64,000 bases of DNA from Roseobacter sp. MH60115 (GCF_015644665.1 NZ_JADOBQ010000005.1:186001-250000), one strand, 5' to 3'. Numbered from the stretch's first letter, positions 19,844 to 29,744 are shown. Notes: generated from the sequence alone by a model not told the origin. Numbers and translations: made by a program.

Positions 19844-21277
19844 GTGACAGATCAAGCGCAACCTCCCAGCCTCTACGCCGCCCGCGAACCCATCTTCCCG
19901 CGCCGCGTTTCCGGCCGGTTCAGAAACCTCAAATGGGTGATCCTCGCGGTCACCCTCGGCATCTACTACCTTGTCCCGTGGATCAGGTGGGACAGGGGCC
20001 CGAGTCTGCCGGATCAGGCGGTGCTGCTCGATCTGGCGAACCGCCGGTTCTATTTCTTCTGGATCGAAATCTGGAGCCATGAGTTCTATTTCGTCGCTGG
20101 GCTGCTGATCATGGCCGGGCTTGGATTGTTCCTCTTCACCTCCGCGCTGGGGCGCGTCTGGTGCGGCTATGCCTGCCCGCAGACGGTCTGGACCGACCTC
20201 TTCATTCTGGTCGAACGCTGGGTCGAAGGCGACCGCAACGCGCGCCTGCGCCTGCACCGCCAGCAGAAAATGGACGTCCGTAAGATACGGCTGCGCGTGA
20301 CCAAATGGGTGCTCTGGCTGCTCATTGCCGTGGCCACCGGGGGTGCCTGGGTCTTCTATTTCGCAGACGCGCCAACCCTGTTTGTCGAGCTCTTTACCGG
20401 ACAGGCACATGCGGTGGCTTATGGGACGGTGGCCTTTCTGACGGCCACGACCTTTGTCTTTGGCGGGTTCATGCGGGAGCAGATCTGCATCTATGCCTGC
20501 CCCTGGCCGCGTATTCAGGCCGCGATGATGGACGAAGACACGCTGACCGTTGCCTATCGCGACTGGCGGGGAGAGCCGCGCAAACACAGCCAGGAAGCCA
20601 AGACCGAGCCCATGGGCGACTGCATCGACTGCATGGCTTGCGTGAATGTCTGCCCGATGGGGATCGACATCCGTGACGGGCAGCAGCTGGAGTGCATTAC
20701 CTGTGCCCTGTGCATCGATGCCTGCGACGACGTCATGGAACGCATCGGCAAACCGCGCGGTCTGATCGACTACATCGCACTGGCGGATGAAACCCGCGAA
20801 CGCGAAGGCCATGCGCCGCGTGCGATCTGGCGGCATGTGTTCCGGCCTCGCACGCTGCTCTACACGGCCCTTTGGGGCGGCGTTGGTCTTGCCCTGATCG
20901 TGGCGCTTTTCATTCGGGCGGATATCGAGATGACGGTTGCCCCGATCCGCAACCCGACCTTTGTCACCCTGTCGGATGGATCGATCCGCAACACCTATGA
21001 CATCCGCTTGCGCAACAAGAACAACGAGGAGCGCCTGTTCCGCGTCTTTGTCAAAGGTAATCCGGCGTTGCGTGTTCAACTGGAAGGCACGCCTTACGCC
21101 TCGGTGACCGTGCCCACGGATACATCCCTGCTGCAGCGGGTCTACGTGATCGCGCCGCCCGGATCAGACCCGGCAGAGGCAGCCCGGACGGACCTGCGGT
21201 TCTGGGTGGAAGATCTCAGCAACGGTGACCGCGCCTACAAGGACAGCAGCTTCAGCGGCAAAGGAGACGCCCAATGA
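19844..21277 (+). CDS. ccoG: cytochrome c oxidase accessory protein CcoG (FixG/RdxA)
   Basis: A membrane-bound ferredoxin-type protein of about 477 residues, required for copper delivery during cbb3 assembly. It has helices near residues 30-50, 75-100 and 150-200, the WCGYACPQTVWTD motif, and two [4Fe-4S] motifs (CIDCMACVNVCPMG and CITCALCIDACD). A C-terminal Ig-like periplasmic domain (FixG C-terminal) follows the last helix. I prefer GTG 19844, which has AAGGA five bases upstream and gives MTDQAQPPSLYAAR; ATG 19823 is in frame without a ribosome site. Confidence 0.94.
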   Translation: MTDQAQPPSLYAAREPIFPRRVSGRFRNLKWVILAVTLGIYYLVPWIRWDRGPSLPDQAVLLDLANRRFYFFWIEIWSHEFYFVAGLLIMAGLGLFLFTSALGRVWCGYACPQTVWTDLFILVERWVEGDRNARLRLHRQQKMDVRKIRLRVTKWVLWLLIAVATGGAWVFYFADAPTLFVELFTGQAHAVAYGTVAFLTATTFVFGGFMREQICIYACPWPRIQAAMMDEDTLTVAYRDWRGEPRKHSQEAKTEPMGDCIDCMACVNVCPMGIDIRDGQQLECITCALCIDACDDVMERIGKPRGLIDYIALADETREREGHAPRAIWRHVFRPRTLLYTALWGGVGLALIVALFIRADIEMTVAPIRNPTFVTLSDGSIRNTYDIRLRNKNNEERLFRVFVKGNPALRVQLEGTPYASVTVPTDTSLLQRVYVIAPPGSDPAEAARTDLRFWVEDLSNGDRAYKDSSFSGKGDAQ

Positions 21278-21747
21278 CCACGACATCCAGGCCTCTGACC
21301 GGGCGCCACGTTGCGATGATTTTTGTCATCGGGTTCTCCGTGATCATCAGCGTGAACCTTCTGCTTGCCTATAGTGCGATCAGCACCTTTCCCGGGCTGG
21401 AGGTGAAGAACTCCTACGTCGCCAGCCAGAAGTTCGATGAAAACCGCATGGCCCAGACAGCCCTGGGTTGGTCCGTGCTGGCGCAGGCGCGCGGTGACGA
21501 GGTTGTCCTTTCGATTACCGACGCTCAGGGCGCGCCCGTCGAGGTGGCGTCACTGGAGGCCACATTAGGGCGCGCCACCCATGTGCGGGATGACCAGACA
21601 CCAGCGTTTGTGTTCGATGGCAGCCGCTATGTGGCACCGGCACAGCTTGCGCCCGGGAACTGGAACCTGCGCATGAAGGCATTGGCCGAAGACGGCACCG
21701 TCTTTCAGCAGCGGGTGATCCTGCATATTCCCAAAGGCGCGGAGTGA
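21274..21747 (+). CDS. ccoH: cbb3 oxidase biogenesis protein CcoH (FixH)
   Basis: A 157-residue protein with one N-terminal membrane helix (about 12-35, VAMIFVIGFSVIISVNLLLAY) and a periplasmic beta-rich FixH domain. It assists assembly and stability of the cbb3 complex. It overlaps ccoG and ccoI by four bases on either side, so ccoGHIS is translated as a coupled unit. Confidence 0.93.
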   Translation: MTTTSRPLTGRHVAMIFVIGFSVIISVNLLLAYSAISTFPGLEVKNSYVASQKFDENRMAQTALGWSVLAQARGDEVVLSITDAQGAPVEVASLEATLGRATHVRDDQTPAFVFDGSRYVAPAQLAPGNWNLRMKALAEDGTVFQQRVILHIPKGAE

Positions 21748-23933
21748 GCGCGCTGAGCACAAATAGTCCGGCCGCCTGTCCGGGGTGTCTGGCGGGACCG
21801 CCAGAGCCGGTTGCGGCGCCATCTGGGGATGCGCGGCTGATGCTGTCTCTGCCCACGATCCACTGTCAGGCCTGCATCGCCAAGGTGGAGGCGGCACTGG
21901 ATGCCCATCCCGGGATCAAATCAGCGCGGGTGAACCTGACCCTCAAACGTGCCCTGATCGACGCGGAACCAGAGGTGAAGGCGGCAGAGCTCGTCACGGT
22001 CCTGGAGACCGAAGGGTTCGAAGCACACGAGCTTGACCCCGGCGCGCTGAACGACACCGCAACCCGCAACGCCAGCAAGGATCTGTTGATGCGTCTGGCC
22101 GTCGCCGGGTTTGCATCGATGAACGTCATGCTGCTATCGGTCGCGGTCTGGTCGGGGGCCGCCGACGCCACGCGGGATCTGTTCCATTGGATTTCCGCCG
22201 CAATTGCCTTGCCCGCCATCTCGTTTTCAGCGCAGCCCTTTTTTCGCAACGCCTGGAGTGCCCTGCGCGCGGGACGGCTGAACATGGATGTGCCCATCAG
22301 CCTGGCCATCGTGCTGGCGCTGGTGACCTCGCTTTGGGAAACATGGCTTTCCGGCCACCATGCCTACTTTGACGCGGCCCTGACGCTGACGTTTTTCCTG
22401 CTGGCCGGTCGCTGGCTCGATGCGCGCGCCCGTTCCGCCGCCCGTTCTGCCGCCGAAGAGCTGACGGCGTTGGAGGTGCCGCGGGCCCTGCGTATGGCGA
22501 CGGACGGACCTGTCGAGGTGCCCGTTGCCGACTTGCGCATTGACGATCATGTCCTGATCCGCCCGGGCGCCCGTGCCCCCGTGGACGGTATCATCATCGA
22601 CGGCCGGTCGGAGATTGACCGCGCCATGCTCACCGGTGAAACCCTGCCGGAAGTGCGTGGTGTCGGGGACCCCATCAGCGCGGGCGAGGTGAACCTGACC
22701 GGACCGCTGACCCTGCAGGCAACCGCAGTGGGGCAAGAGACATCGCTGCACCGCATGGCCGCCTTGGTGGCCGTCGCGGAAAGCGGTCGGTCGCGGTACA
22801 CCTCCTTGGCGGATCGGGCGGCGAAACTCTACGCGCCCGGGGTGCACATCCTGTCTGCCCTGGCGTTTTTGGGTTGGTTGATCTGGTCCGGTGACATGCG
22901 TGTTTCGCTGAACATTGCCGCCGCCGTCTTGATCATCACCTGTCCTTGTGCGCTCGGTCTTGCGGTTCCGGCGGTCACAACGGCTGCATCGGGCAGGTTG
23001 TTCGGCAAGGGGCTGTTGATCAAGAATGCAACGGCCCTGGAACGTCTGGCCGAGGCGGACACGGTGGTTTTCGACAAGACCGGCACCCTGACCACTGGCA
23101 AGCCGAAGATCATGAACTGGGGGCAGCTCACAGATGCGCAGAAATCTGTGGCATTTGCCCTTGCCGAGGGATCTGCACATCCGCTTTCGCGTGCGATTTC
23201 CGAGATGGCTCGCACCGGAAATCATGCGCCGGCCGACGTTACAGAGATAGTGGAAAAACCGGGTTTCGGGACCCAGGCGCTGCTGGACAAACAGGCAGTG
23301 CGGCTGGGACGGCCCGACTGGATCGGGGTGACGCCTCCCGATGACAGTATTTGCGCGGCACTGGATATGGGCGATGGAACGCCCGTGCTTTTGACCTTCA
23401 CGGACGCCCCGCGCCAAGGGGCGGCTGAGGCCATCGCGGGCCTGCGGGCTCAGGGCGTTGATGTGATCCTGTTGTCTGGCGATCGTGCGCCTGCCGTGGC
23501 CAGCTTTGCGGCCGGGCTAAAGATCGAAGAATGGCATGCGGCCATGTTGCCCGACGCCAAGGCGCATTTTGTTGCCAAGCTGAGGGATGAGGGGCGGCAT
23601 GTGCTGATGGTTGGCGACGGCCTGAATGACACCGCCGCCTTGGCGACGGCCCATGTGTCGATCAGCCCGGCGCAAGCGCTGGATGCTGCGCGTGCGGCGT
23701 CGGACATGGTGCTACTTGGGCAGAACCTGGAACCGATTGCTGATGCTGTGGCGGTTGCCCGTCAGGCCACGCGGCGCATCCGCGAGAACTTTCAGATTGC
23801 AACGCTCTATAACATCGTGGCTGTGCCGTTAGCTGTGGCGGGTCTTGCCACGCCCCTGATTGCGGCGCTGGCCATGTCGACCTCGTCGATCACTGTGTCC
23901 TTGAATGCGCTGCGGGTCAGGGGGCGTGGATGA
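21744..23933 (+). CDS. ccoI: copper-translocating P1B-type ATPase CcoI (FixI)
   Basis: A 729-residue ATPase that supplies copper to the cbb3 oxidase. It has an N-terminal CPGC pair (12-15), a heavy-metal-associated domain with C41-x2-C44, eight predicted helices, the ion-path motif CPC (about 399), the phosphorylation motif DKTGT (about 445) and GDGLND (about 626). It begins with GTG overlapping ccoH by four bases (GTGA). CcoI-type ATPases are slow exporters that serve assembly rather than copper resistance. Confidence 0.95.
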   Translation: MSALSTNSPAACPGCLAGPPEPVAAPSGDARLMLSLPTIHCQACIAKVEAALDAHPGIKSARVNLTLKRALIDAEPEVKAAELVTVLETEGFEAHELDPGALNDTATRNASKDLLMRLAVAGFASMNVMLLSVAVWSGAADATRDLFHWISAAIALPAISFSAQPFFRNAWSALRAGRLNMDVPISLAIVLALVTSLWETWLSGHHAYFDAALTLTFFLLAGRWLDARARSAARSAAEELTALEVPRALRMATDGPVEVPVADLRIDDHVLIRPGARAPVDGIIIDGRSEIDRAMLTGETLPEVRGVGDPISAGEVNLTGPLTLQATAVGQETSLHRMAALVAVAESGRSRYTSLADRAAKLYAPGVHILSALAFLGWLIWSGDMRVSLNIAAAVLIITCPCALGLAVPAVTTAASGRLFGKGLLIKNATALERLAEADTVVFDKTGTLTTGKPKIMNWGQLTDAQKSVAFALAEGSAHPLSRAISEMARTGNHAPADVTEIVEKPGFGTQALLDKQAVRLGRPDWIGVTPPDDSICAALDMGDGTPVLLTFTDAPRQGAAEAIAGLRAQGVDVILLSGDRAPAVASFAAGLKIEEWHAAMLPDAKAHFVAKLRDEGRHVLMVGDGLNDTAALATAHVSISPAQALDAARAASDMVLLGQNLEPIADAVAVARQATRRIRENFQIATLYNIVAVPLAVAGLATPLIAALAMSTSSITVSLNALRVRGRG

Positions 23934-24088
23934 ACGTTCTGGCCTATCTGATCCCGATTTCACTGATCCTGGGCGGTCTGGGGCTGGCCGGATTCCTCTA
24001 TACTTTGAAGTCCCGTCAGTACGACGATCCCGAAGGTGACAGCCGACGCATCCTCAGTGACAAATGGGACGATCACCCCAAGGAATAG
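23930..24088 (+). CDS. ccoS: cbb3-type oxidase assembly protein CcoS
   Basis: A 52-residue single-helix protein (MNVLAYLIPISLILGGLGLA at its start) with a charged C-terminal tail, overlapping ccoI by four bases (ATGA). CcoS is needed to insert haem and copper into CcoN. The conserved FLYTLKSRQYDDPEGDSRRI pattern after the helix supports the assignment. Confidence 0.92.
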   Translation: MNVLAYLIPISLILGGLGLAGFLYTLKSRQYDDPEGDSRRILSDKWDDHPKE

Positions 24089-24098
24089 TGGTGGCCCC

Positions 24099-25568
24099 TT
24101 AGGAAGCGGGGCCGACCATCAAGCAACTGATATTGCGGGCGGCAAGGCGGCGACAGGCGAGGTCCGCACTGTCGCGTGTCATACCAAGGAAGTTCGCATC
24201 GAAGCCCGTGGGTTTTTTCACAACCTTGCGCAGGGTGCCTTCGAGTGTGGTCATTTCCGCAAGCGCTGTGGTGACAAGTGCGCGCTCCGCGTTGTAGCGG
24301 CTGGTGTACCGCCCCACATTCACGCCCCACTGATGCCCGCCCGATGTGGACAGCCGTGTCACGACTTCGTTTTCCGGCGGTGTCTCGGCGGCCAGAGCGA
24401 GCACGGTGCTGCTGCCGGGTCGCATGGCCGGGCGCAGAGTTGCGGCGGCAAAGCTGCTGTTCGACGCGACGATTGTCTGAATCGGTTTGGTCTCCGCTTC
24501 CACCGGCACTTCCTGCGCGGCGACAAGCGCCATCTGAATGTCAGAGGACAGCACGCCGCTGGCGCTGGCCTGCGCGGCGGCAGGGGGCGGGGCCGCCGGT
24601 GTGGCAATTGCCGCAGCGGCCAACTGCGTGCCGGCGCGCAGGCGCGGACGCAGGCTGGTGCGGGTGATGCCGCTGGCGCGCACGATTTTTCTAGCACCAC
24701 CGGGCACATATTCCGGTTTCCTCGGCTTGTTCAGGGCGACACGCGTTGGCGCTCGTTTGAAGCCCATGTCGAGAAGCTCGGCCACGCGCGCATTCCGTGC
24801 ACTGGTGGAGGTGCCGCCAAAGACGGTGGCGATGATGCGTTCACGACCCCGTTCGGCAGAGGCTACAAGATTGAACCCTGCCGCGCGCGTATAACCGGTC
24901 TTGATGCCATCGGCACCGCGGTAGGCGCCCAGCAGGCGCCGGTTGGTGTTCGCCACTTCACGCACGCCGGCATTGGTGGAGCGGCGCGAGAAGAGATTAT
25001 AATATTCCGGATAGTCATAAAGCACGTGGCGGCCAAGGATCGACATATCCCGCGCCGTGGAGAGGTGACCGGATTCGGTCAACCCGTGCGCGTTTTTGAA
25101 GGTCGTGCGGGACATCCCCAAGGCCTTGGCAGTGCGGTTCATGCGGCGGGCAAAGGCGGCCTCCGACCCCTCAAGCGCCTCGCCGATGGCAGTTGCGGCG
25201 TCATTGGCAGATTTCACGGCGGCGGCGCGGATCAGGTAGCGAAAGGCAATACGCTGTCCCGATTTCAACCCAAGCTTCGACGGTGGCTCGGACGCGGCAT
25301 GGCGGGAGATCTTGACCTTGGTATCGAGGGAAATCTCACCCCGCTCCACCGCCTGAAACGCAATGTAGAGCGTCATCATCTTGGTCAGCGATGCCGGGTG
25401 AAGCCGGGTATCCGCGTTGCGCGAATGCAGGACTTTGCCCGACCTCGCGTCCATCACATATGCTGCGTAGGGAGCAGCGACCGCACTGAGGGGAAGAACC
25501 ACCAACAACCACAGAGCTGCGAGTAAAAATAGCCCGTAACGGGCCGGCATTGCGCGCCGAACCTTCAT
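24099..25568 (-). CDS. dacC: D-alanyl-D-alanine carboxypeptidase (peptidase S11) with SPOR domain
   Basis: A 489-residue penicillin-binding protein that trims peptidoglycan stem peptides. A signal peptide (about 1-32) ends AVAAPY. The S11 domain shows SLTK (Ser60/Lys63), SAN (120-122) and KTG (223-225). A Pro/Ala-rich linker (about 300-400) leads to a C-terminal SPOR-like domain (about 410-489) that should bind denuded glycan at the septum. There is no amphipathic C-terminal anchor of the PBP5 type; SPOR replaces it. It converges with ccoS across 10 bp. Confidence 0.9.
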   Translation of the reverse strand: MKVRRAMPARYGLFLLAALWLLVVLPLSAVAAPYAAYVMDARSGKVLHSRNADTRLHPASLTKMMTLYIAFQAVERGEISLDTKVKISRHAASEPPSKLGLKSGQRIAFRYLIRAAAVKSANDAATAIGEALEGSEAAFARRMNRTAKALGMSRTTFKNAHGLTESGHLSTARDMSILGRHVLYDYPEYYNLFSRRSTNAGVREVANTNRRLLGAYRGADGIKTGYTRAAGFNLVASAERGRERIIATVFGGTSTSARNARVAELLDMGFKRAPTRVALNKPRKPEYVPGGARKIVRASGITRTSLRPRLRAGTQLAAAAIATPAAPPPAAAQASASGVLSSDIQMALVAAQEVPVEAETKPIQTIVASNSSFAAATLRPAMRPGSSTVLALAAETPPENEVVTRLSTSGGHQWGVNVGRYTSRYNAERALVTTALAEMTTLEGTLRKVVKKPTGFDANFLGMTRDSADLACRRLAARNISCLMVGPAS

Positions 25569-25803
25569 GATAACCTGCCTTTTTTCTGCCTCATGCCGCC
25601 GATTTGTTCGACTGGCTGTTTTGTAAGTGCGAGGCTAACACAGCTTTCGATTTCTATAAAGCCTTTGATTTAAGGTATTTGCGTTAACTTTCAGTGAAGC
25701 ATGATCCACATCTGGTTGGTGCGCACGGGCGCACACCAAGAAGAGCGATTGTGGCAGGAATGGGGCGTCCCCTGTGGCGAGAATCGGATCTCGGCCCGTG
25801 CGG

Positions 25804-26511
25804 TCAGATGGACTCGATCTTCGCGATCAGGTCAGAGAGTTCGCCAAGGTCCTGCAAGGCATGGTACCGGGCATCTTCCGATGGTGCCTCTGCCCGCTCG
25901 AAATCCCATGCGTGACCGTGGTGAACGAAGACACCCCAGCCGCCTGCTTCTATCATCGGCAAGACATCTGACCGCATGGAATTCCCAACCATCAAAGCGC
26001 GGTCCACCCCTGTCCCGTGCCGGTCGAAAATCCCGCGGTAGGTGTCCGGTGTTTTATCCGAGACGATCTCGACCGCATGGAACAGATCACCCAGCCCGGA
26101 TTGGGCCAACTTGCGCTCCTGATCCAGCAGGTCACCCTTGGTGATCAGCAGGGTGCGGTGCGTCTGTCGGGCCGTTTCCACTGCTGCGCGCGCATGGGGC
26201 AGCAAGTCCACAGGGTGACGCAGCATCTCGCGACCTGCGTCCAGAATTTCCGCGATGACCGGCGCGGATACCTTGCCCGACGTCACCTCGATCGCGGTTT
26301 CGATCATGGAGAGGGTGAAGCCCTTCACGCCAAACCCGTAGTGGCCCAGATTGCGCTTTTCGGCGGCAAGCAGGCGCTGCATCAGGTTCGGTTTATCGGT
26401 GAAATCGGCCAGCAGTTCCGCAAAATGCGCCTGCGTCATCTGGAAAAAGCGTTCGTTGTGCCAAAGGGTGTCATCGGCATCAAATCCGATCGTGCTGAGC
26501 ACCTGCGCCAT
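25804..26511 (-). CDS. HAD family hydrolase
   Basis: A 235-residue phosphatase-like protein. Motif I is [11 protein letters not shown] (nucleophile Asp 11, acid/base Asp 13), motif II is LLITKGD, and motif III/IV is [17 protein letters not shown]. The cap is helical, as in the haloacid dehalogenase/YjjG group. I start it at ATG 26511, preceded by an AAGGGGG-type site; the frame is open further upstream but would run into the clpS promoter region. It is divergent from clpS. The substrate is unknown; nucleotide or sugar phosphates are typical. Confidence 0.88.
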   Translation of the reverse strand: MAQVLSTIGFDADDTLWHNERFFQMTQAHFAELLADFTDKPNLMQRLLAAEKRNLGHYGFGVKGFTLSMIETAIEVTSGKVSAPVIAEILDAGREMLRHPVDLLPHARAAVETARQTHRTLLITKGDLLDQERKLAQSGLGDLFHAVEIVSDKTPDTYRGIFDRHGTGVDRALMVGNSMRSDVLPMIEAGGWGVFVHHGHAWDFERAEAPSEDARYHALQDLGELSDLIAKIESI

Positions 26512-26599
26512 ATGGGCCGCCCCCTTTTCTAAATGTTCAGACAGGTTATATAGAGCGCTCAACGACTCACCGCGACCCAAAAGCAGATCAGGAGCAGAA

Positions 26600-26941
26600 A
26601 TGCACCGCGACGCATTCATGATGGCAGACCGCCCCGAGGATGATGGCGATACATCAATCCTGACGGCGACCAAGCCCAAGACCAAGCGCCCGCCGCTGTA
26701 TAAGGTCCTGTTGCTCAATGACGATTTCACGCCGATGGAGTTCGTGGTTCATGTGCTTGAGCGCTTCTTTGGCCTGAACCACGCGCAGGCGTTCGAGATC
26801 ATGCTGACCGTGCATAAAAAAGGCGTGGCCGTCGTGGGCGTGTTCAGCCACGAGATCGCGGAAACCAAGGTGGCGCAGGTGATGGATTTTGCCAGGCGGC
26901 ACCAGCATCCGCTGCAATGCACCATGGAAAAAGAAGACTAG
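26600..26941 (+). CDS. clpS: ATP-dependent Clp protease adaptor ClpS
   Basis: A 113-residue N-recognin that delivers N-degron proteins to ClpAP. The core (about 33-113) carries [20 protein letters not shown] and the ligand-pocket helix [19 protein letters not shown], with the HKKG and HSHEIAETK-type segments behind. AGGAG lies five bases before ATG 26600. clpA is not adjacent; the next gene is an RsmC-like methyltransferase beginning 4 bp later, which suggests co-transcription. Confidence 0.95.
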   Translation: MHRDAFMMADRPEDDGDTSILTATKPKTKRPPLYKVLLLNDDFTPMEFVVHVLERFFGLNHAQAFEIMLTVHKKGVAVVGVFSHEIAETKVAQVMDFARRHQHPLQCTMEKED

Positions 26942-26945
26942 GCGC

Positions 26946-27938
26946 GTGATCGACGCCCGTCTGTCGCTGGCCCTTGATGGGGGTGGTTTGCTGTGGCCGT
27001 CCGAGGGGCGCATCGCTGTTTTTCAACCCAAACCCGACGCAATGCTGCCCGGCCTTCCGAAAGAGCGGACACAGATTGTCACCGGGTTCAGACCGGACTT
27101 TGATCACTGGCGTGACCGCGGGTACGATTGCGTTGTTGCTGCAGAAGGGCAGTACGCCGCTGCCGTCGTCTCCCTGCCACGCGCCAAATCAGAGGCGCGG
27201 GCGCTGATCGCCGAGGCTGCGCGCCGGACGCAGGGGACGCTGATCATAGACGGTCAGAAAACCGATGGCGTGGATAGCATGCTGCGGGACGTCAGAAAGC
27301 GGGCGAAGATCGAAGGGCCGCTGTCCAAAGCGCATGGCAAGCTGTTCTGGGTCACTGATCCCGACGCTGATACGTTCGAGGACTGGGCCGCCGGTCCAGC
27401 CCTGACCGAGGGTGGCTTTTGGACAGCACCAGGCGTCTTCTCGGCGGATGGAATCGATCCGGCGTCTGCACTGCTGGTCGACACGCTGCCGGATCACCTG
27501 GGCAAACGCGTGGCCGATCTGGGTGCGGGCTGGGGGTTTTTGTCGGCGCATATCCTGACGCGGCCCGATGTCGAAGAGCTTCACCTGGTCGAGGCCGGAC
27601 ATATGGCGCTGGACTGCGCGCGCCATAATGTCACCGACCCGCGGGCGCAGTTTCACTGGGCCAACGCGATGACCTGGCGTCCCGAAGAACGGCTGGATAC
27701 GGTGGTGATGAACCCGCCGTTCCACGCCGCGCGCAGCGCTGACCCGACCCTTGGACAGGCGTTTCTACGCACCGCCGCGCAGGCCTTGCACGCGCAGGGG
27801 CAGCTTTGGATGGTCGCGAACCGTCATCTGCCCTACGAGGCGACGCTGCAGTCGCTCTTTGCAAAAACCAGCGAAGTTGCCGGGGATCGGCGCTTCAAAT
27901 TGTTCCACGCCAGCCGACCGCTTCGCAAGCGCGGCTGA
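26946..27938 (+). CDS. class I SAM-dependent methyltransferase (RsmC-like)
   Basis: A 330-residue protein with the two-domain build of RsmC/RlmG methyltransferases. A catalytically silent N-terminal half is followed by a Rossmann domain with VADLGAGWGFLSA (about 187-199) and the catalytic NPPFH (about 254-258) of guanine-N2 methyltransferases. The likely substrate is a guanine of 16S rRNA, but RsmC and RlmG cannot be separated by eye. The start is GTG 26946, four bases after the clpS stop; no closer ATG fits. Confidence 0.85.
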   Translation: MIDARLSLALDGGGLLWPSEGRIAVFQPKPDAMLPGLPKERTQIVTGFRPDFDHWRDRGYDCVVAAEGQYAAAVVSLPRAKSEARALIAEAARRTQGTLIIDGQKTDGVDSMLRDVRKRAKIEGPLSKAHGKLFWVTDPDADTFEDWAAGPALTEGGFWTAPGVFSADGIDPASALLVDTLPDHLGKRVADLGAGWGFLSAHILTRPDVEELHLVEAGHMALDCARHNVTDPRAQFHWANAMTWRPEERLDTVVMNPPFHAARSADPTLGQAFLRTAAQALHAQGQLWMVANRHLPYEATLQSLFAKTSEVAGDRRFKLFHASRPLRKRG

Positions 27939-27976
27939 ATCGGTCTAGACTGGACCTGCGCAACAGGGGAGCCTCC

Positions 27977-28777
27977 ATGTCCTTTTCCATCAACGGCAAA
28001 ACCGCAATCGTGACCGGTGCGGCAAACGGCATCGGCCTCGCCATCGCCCGTCAGTTCGCAGACCGTGGGGCAAACGTGATGTGCGCCGACATGGACGAAA
28101 AGAAGCTGACGAATGAATGGGGGGATCACGCCGAGGATAGCGCCCTGCGCTATTTTGCCGGCGATCTGCGCCAGCGGCTGACCATTGCCAATCTTGTGTC
28201 GGCCACAATCGACGCCTTCGAACGGGTCGATATCCTGGTGAATGCGTCGCGGCAGGTGATGCCGACCGATGCGCTCAACATCGAAGACAAATCCGTTGCA
28301 GTACTGCTGGAGCAGAACCTGATGACCTCGCTGCATCTGACCCAGCAGGTGGCCAAGCGTATGATCAAGCAGGGCGCGGACCAGCCGGAGGGGCAGCTGG
28401 GCTCGATCATCAATCTCAGCTCGATTGCGGCGCGCAATACCCGGCCGGAACTGATGGGCTATTCCATCGCCTCTGCGGCTCTGGAACAGATGACCCGCTC
28501 CATGGCGCTTGCGCTGGCCCCGGAGCGCATCCGCGTGAACGCCGTGGCCTTCGGATCGGTGATGAGCGCGTCGCTGAAATCTTCCGTGGTGGAAAACAGC
28601 GACTGGCGGGAAGACATTCGCGACCATACACCTTTGGGTCGCATTGCCGGGCCCGCCGAACTGGCCGAGGCGGTGCAGTTTCTGGCGGCCGAAAGCTCCG
28701 GCTTCATGACCGGTGAGGTGATCACGGTGGACGGCGGGCGCAGCCTGCTCGACGCCGTCGCGGCGCCAGCGCATTAG
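27977..28777 (+). CDS. SDR family oxidoreductase with altered catalytic residues
   Basis: A 266-residue short-chain dehydrogenase-like protein. The cofactor motif TGAANGIG (about 13-20) and Asp after the second strand (CADMD) indicate an NAD(P) fold. The catalytic Ser (148/149) and Tyr (162) are present. The canonical YxxxK Lys is Ser 166 (YSIAS), and the usual NNAG is NASR. The C-terminus FMTGEVITVDGGRSLLD is typical. The missing Lys makes classic dehydrogenase chemistry doubtful; it may be a binding protein or use another proton relay. ATG 27977 follows a GGGGAG site. Confidence 0.88.
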   Translation: MSFSINGKTAIVTGAANGIGLAIARQFADRGANVMCADMDEKKLTNEWGDHAEDSALRYFAGDLRQRLTIANLVSATIDAFERVDILVNASRQVMPTDALNIEDKSVAVLLEQNLMTSLHLTQQVAKRMIKQGADQPEGQLGSIINLSSIAARNTRPELMGYSIASAALEQMTRSMALALAPERIRVNAVAFGSVMSASLKSSVVENSDWREDIRDHTPLGRIAGPAELAEAVQFLAAESSGFMTGEVITVDGGRSLLDAVAAPAH

Positions 28778-28850
28778 GATTTCGCACTTTTCGCCGTGGG
28801 GCTTCCGGTCTAGGAATGATGTCAGACAAACGTGACACATTGGACCGCTC

Positions 28851-29744
28851 ATGACCGACAGCTTCGATACCGAAAAATCCCGCGCCTCAGCGTGGTTTCG
28901 CAACCTGCGGGACGATATCGTAGCGGCTTTCGAAGCTTTGGAGCAGGACCATTCCGAAGGTCCGCTGTCGGAGGCTGCGGCGGGTGCTTTCGAGGTCTCG
29001 GAGACACAGCGCACCAGCGAGGATGGATCGGACGCAGGCGGTGGCTTGATGTCCGTGATGCGCGGCGGGCGCGTCTTTGAAAAGGTGGGAGTAAACATCT
29101 CCACGGTCTACGGCACGCTGGGGGAACGGGCGCAGATGGCGATGGCCGCGCGCAAGGGTATTCCGGGCATGAAAGAGGACCCGCGCTTCTGGGCGTCGGG
29201 TATCTCCCTCGTTGCGCATATGCAGAACCCGCATGCGCCCGCCGTGCATATGAACACGCGCATGTTCTGGACGCCGCATGCCTGGTGGTTCGGTGGCGGA
29301 TCGGACCTCAACCCCTGCCTTGAGTACGACGCGGACACGGCGCATTTCCACGCGACCCAGCAGGAACATCTCGATCCACATGGGGCAGCGCTTTACCCGC
29401 GCCTCAAGGAATGGGCGGATGAGTATTTCTACATCCCACACCGCAACCGGGCGCGCGGGGTTGGCGGGATTTTCATGGACGATCACTGCACCGGCGATTG
29501 GGAAGCTGATTTCAGCCTGACGCAGGACATCGGGCGGGCCTTCCTGCCTGCCTATGTGCCGCTGGTGCGCAAACGTCGTGTGCAAGAGTGGTCGGATCAG
29601 GACAAAGAGGCACAACTGGTGCACCGCGGCCTCTATGCTGAGTACAATCTGGTGTATGACCGGGGCACCAAGTTCGGGCTTGAGACCGGGCATGATGCAA
29701 ATGCGGTGCTGATGAGCCTGCCACCGCTGGCCAAATGGATTTAG
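28851..29744 (+). CDS. hemF: oxygen-dependent coproporphyrinogen III oxidase
   Basis: A 297-residue aerobic enzyme that converts coproporphyrinogen III to protoporphyrinogen IX using O2. Hallmarks are GGRVFEKVGVNIS, HMNTRMF, WWFGGGSDLNPCL and RGVGGIFMDD, with the C-terminal GLETGHDANAVLMSLPP. It complements hemN (13135-14490) so haem synthesis can run with or without oxygen. It stands alone on the plus strand between the SDR gene and hemC (convergent, 15 bp apart). Confidence 0.96.
   Translation: MTDSFDTEKSRASAWFRNLRDDIVAAFEALEQDHSEGPLSEAAAGAFEVSETQRTSEDGSDAGGGLMSVMRGGRVFEKVGVNISTVYGTLGERAQMAMAARKGIPGMKEDPRFWASGISLVAHMQNPHAPAVHMNTRMFWTPHAWWFGGGSDLNPCLEYDADTAHFHATQQEHLDPHGAALYPRLKEWADEYFYIPHRNRARGVGGIFMDDHCTGDWEADFSLTQDIGRAFLPAYVPLVRKRRVQEWSDQDKEAQLVHRGLYAEYNLVYDRGTKFGLETGHDANAVLMSLPPLAKWI

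Noticed and set aside
22227-23417. Minus-strand open frame of 396 codons opposite ccoI
   Set aside because: Antisense to the CPC, DKTGT and GDGLND motifs of a P-type ATPase; composition is not protein-like.
24036-25526. Plus-strand open frame of 496 codons opposite the D,D-carboxypeptidase gene
   Set aside because: The minus strand has all S11 peptidase motifs, and the plus frame has no recognisable domain.
25720-25745. Hairpin-like TTGGTGCGC ... GCGCACACCAA sequence near the HAD hydrolase gene
   Set aside because: The stem is interrupted by a bulge and no T-run follows, so it is not a convincing terminator or operator.
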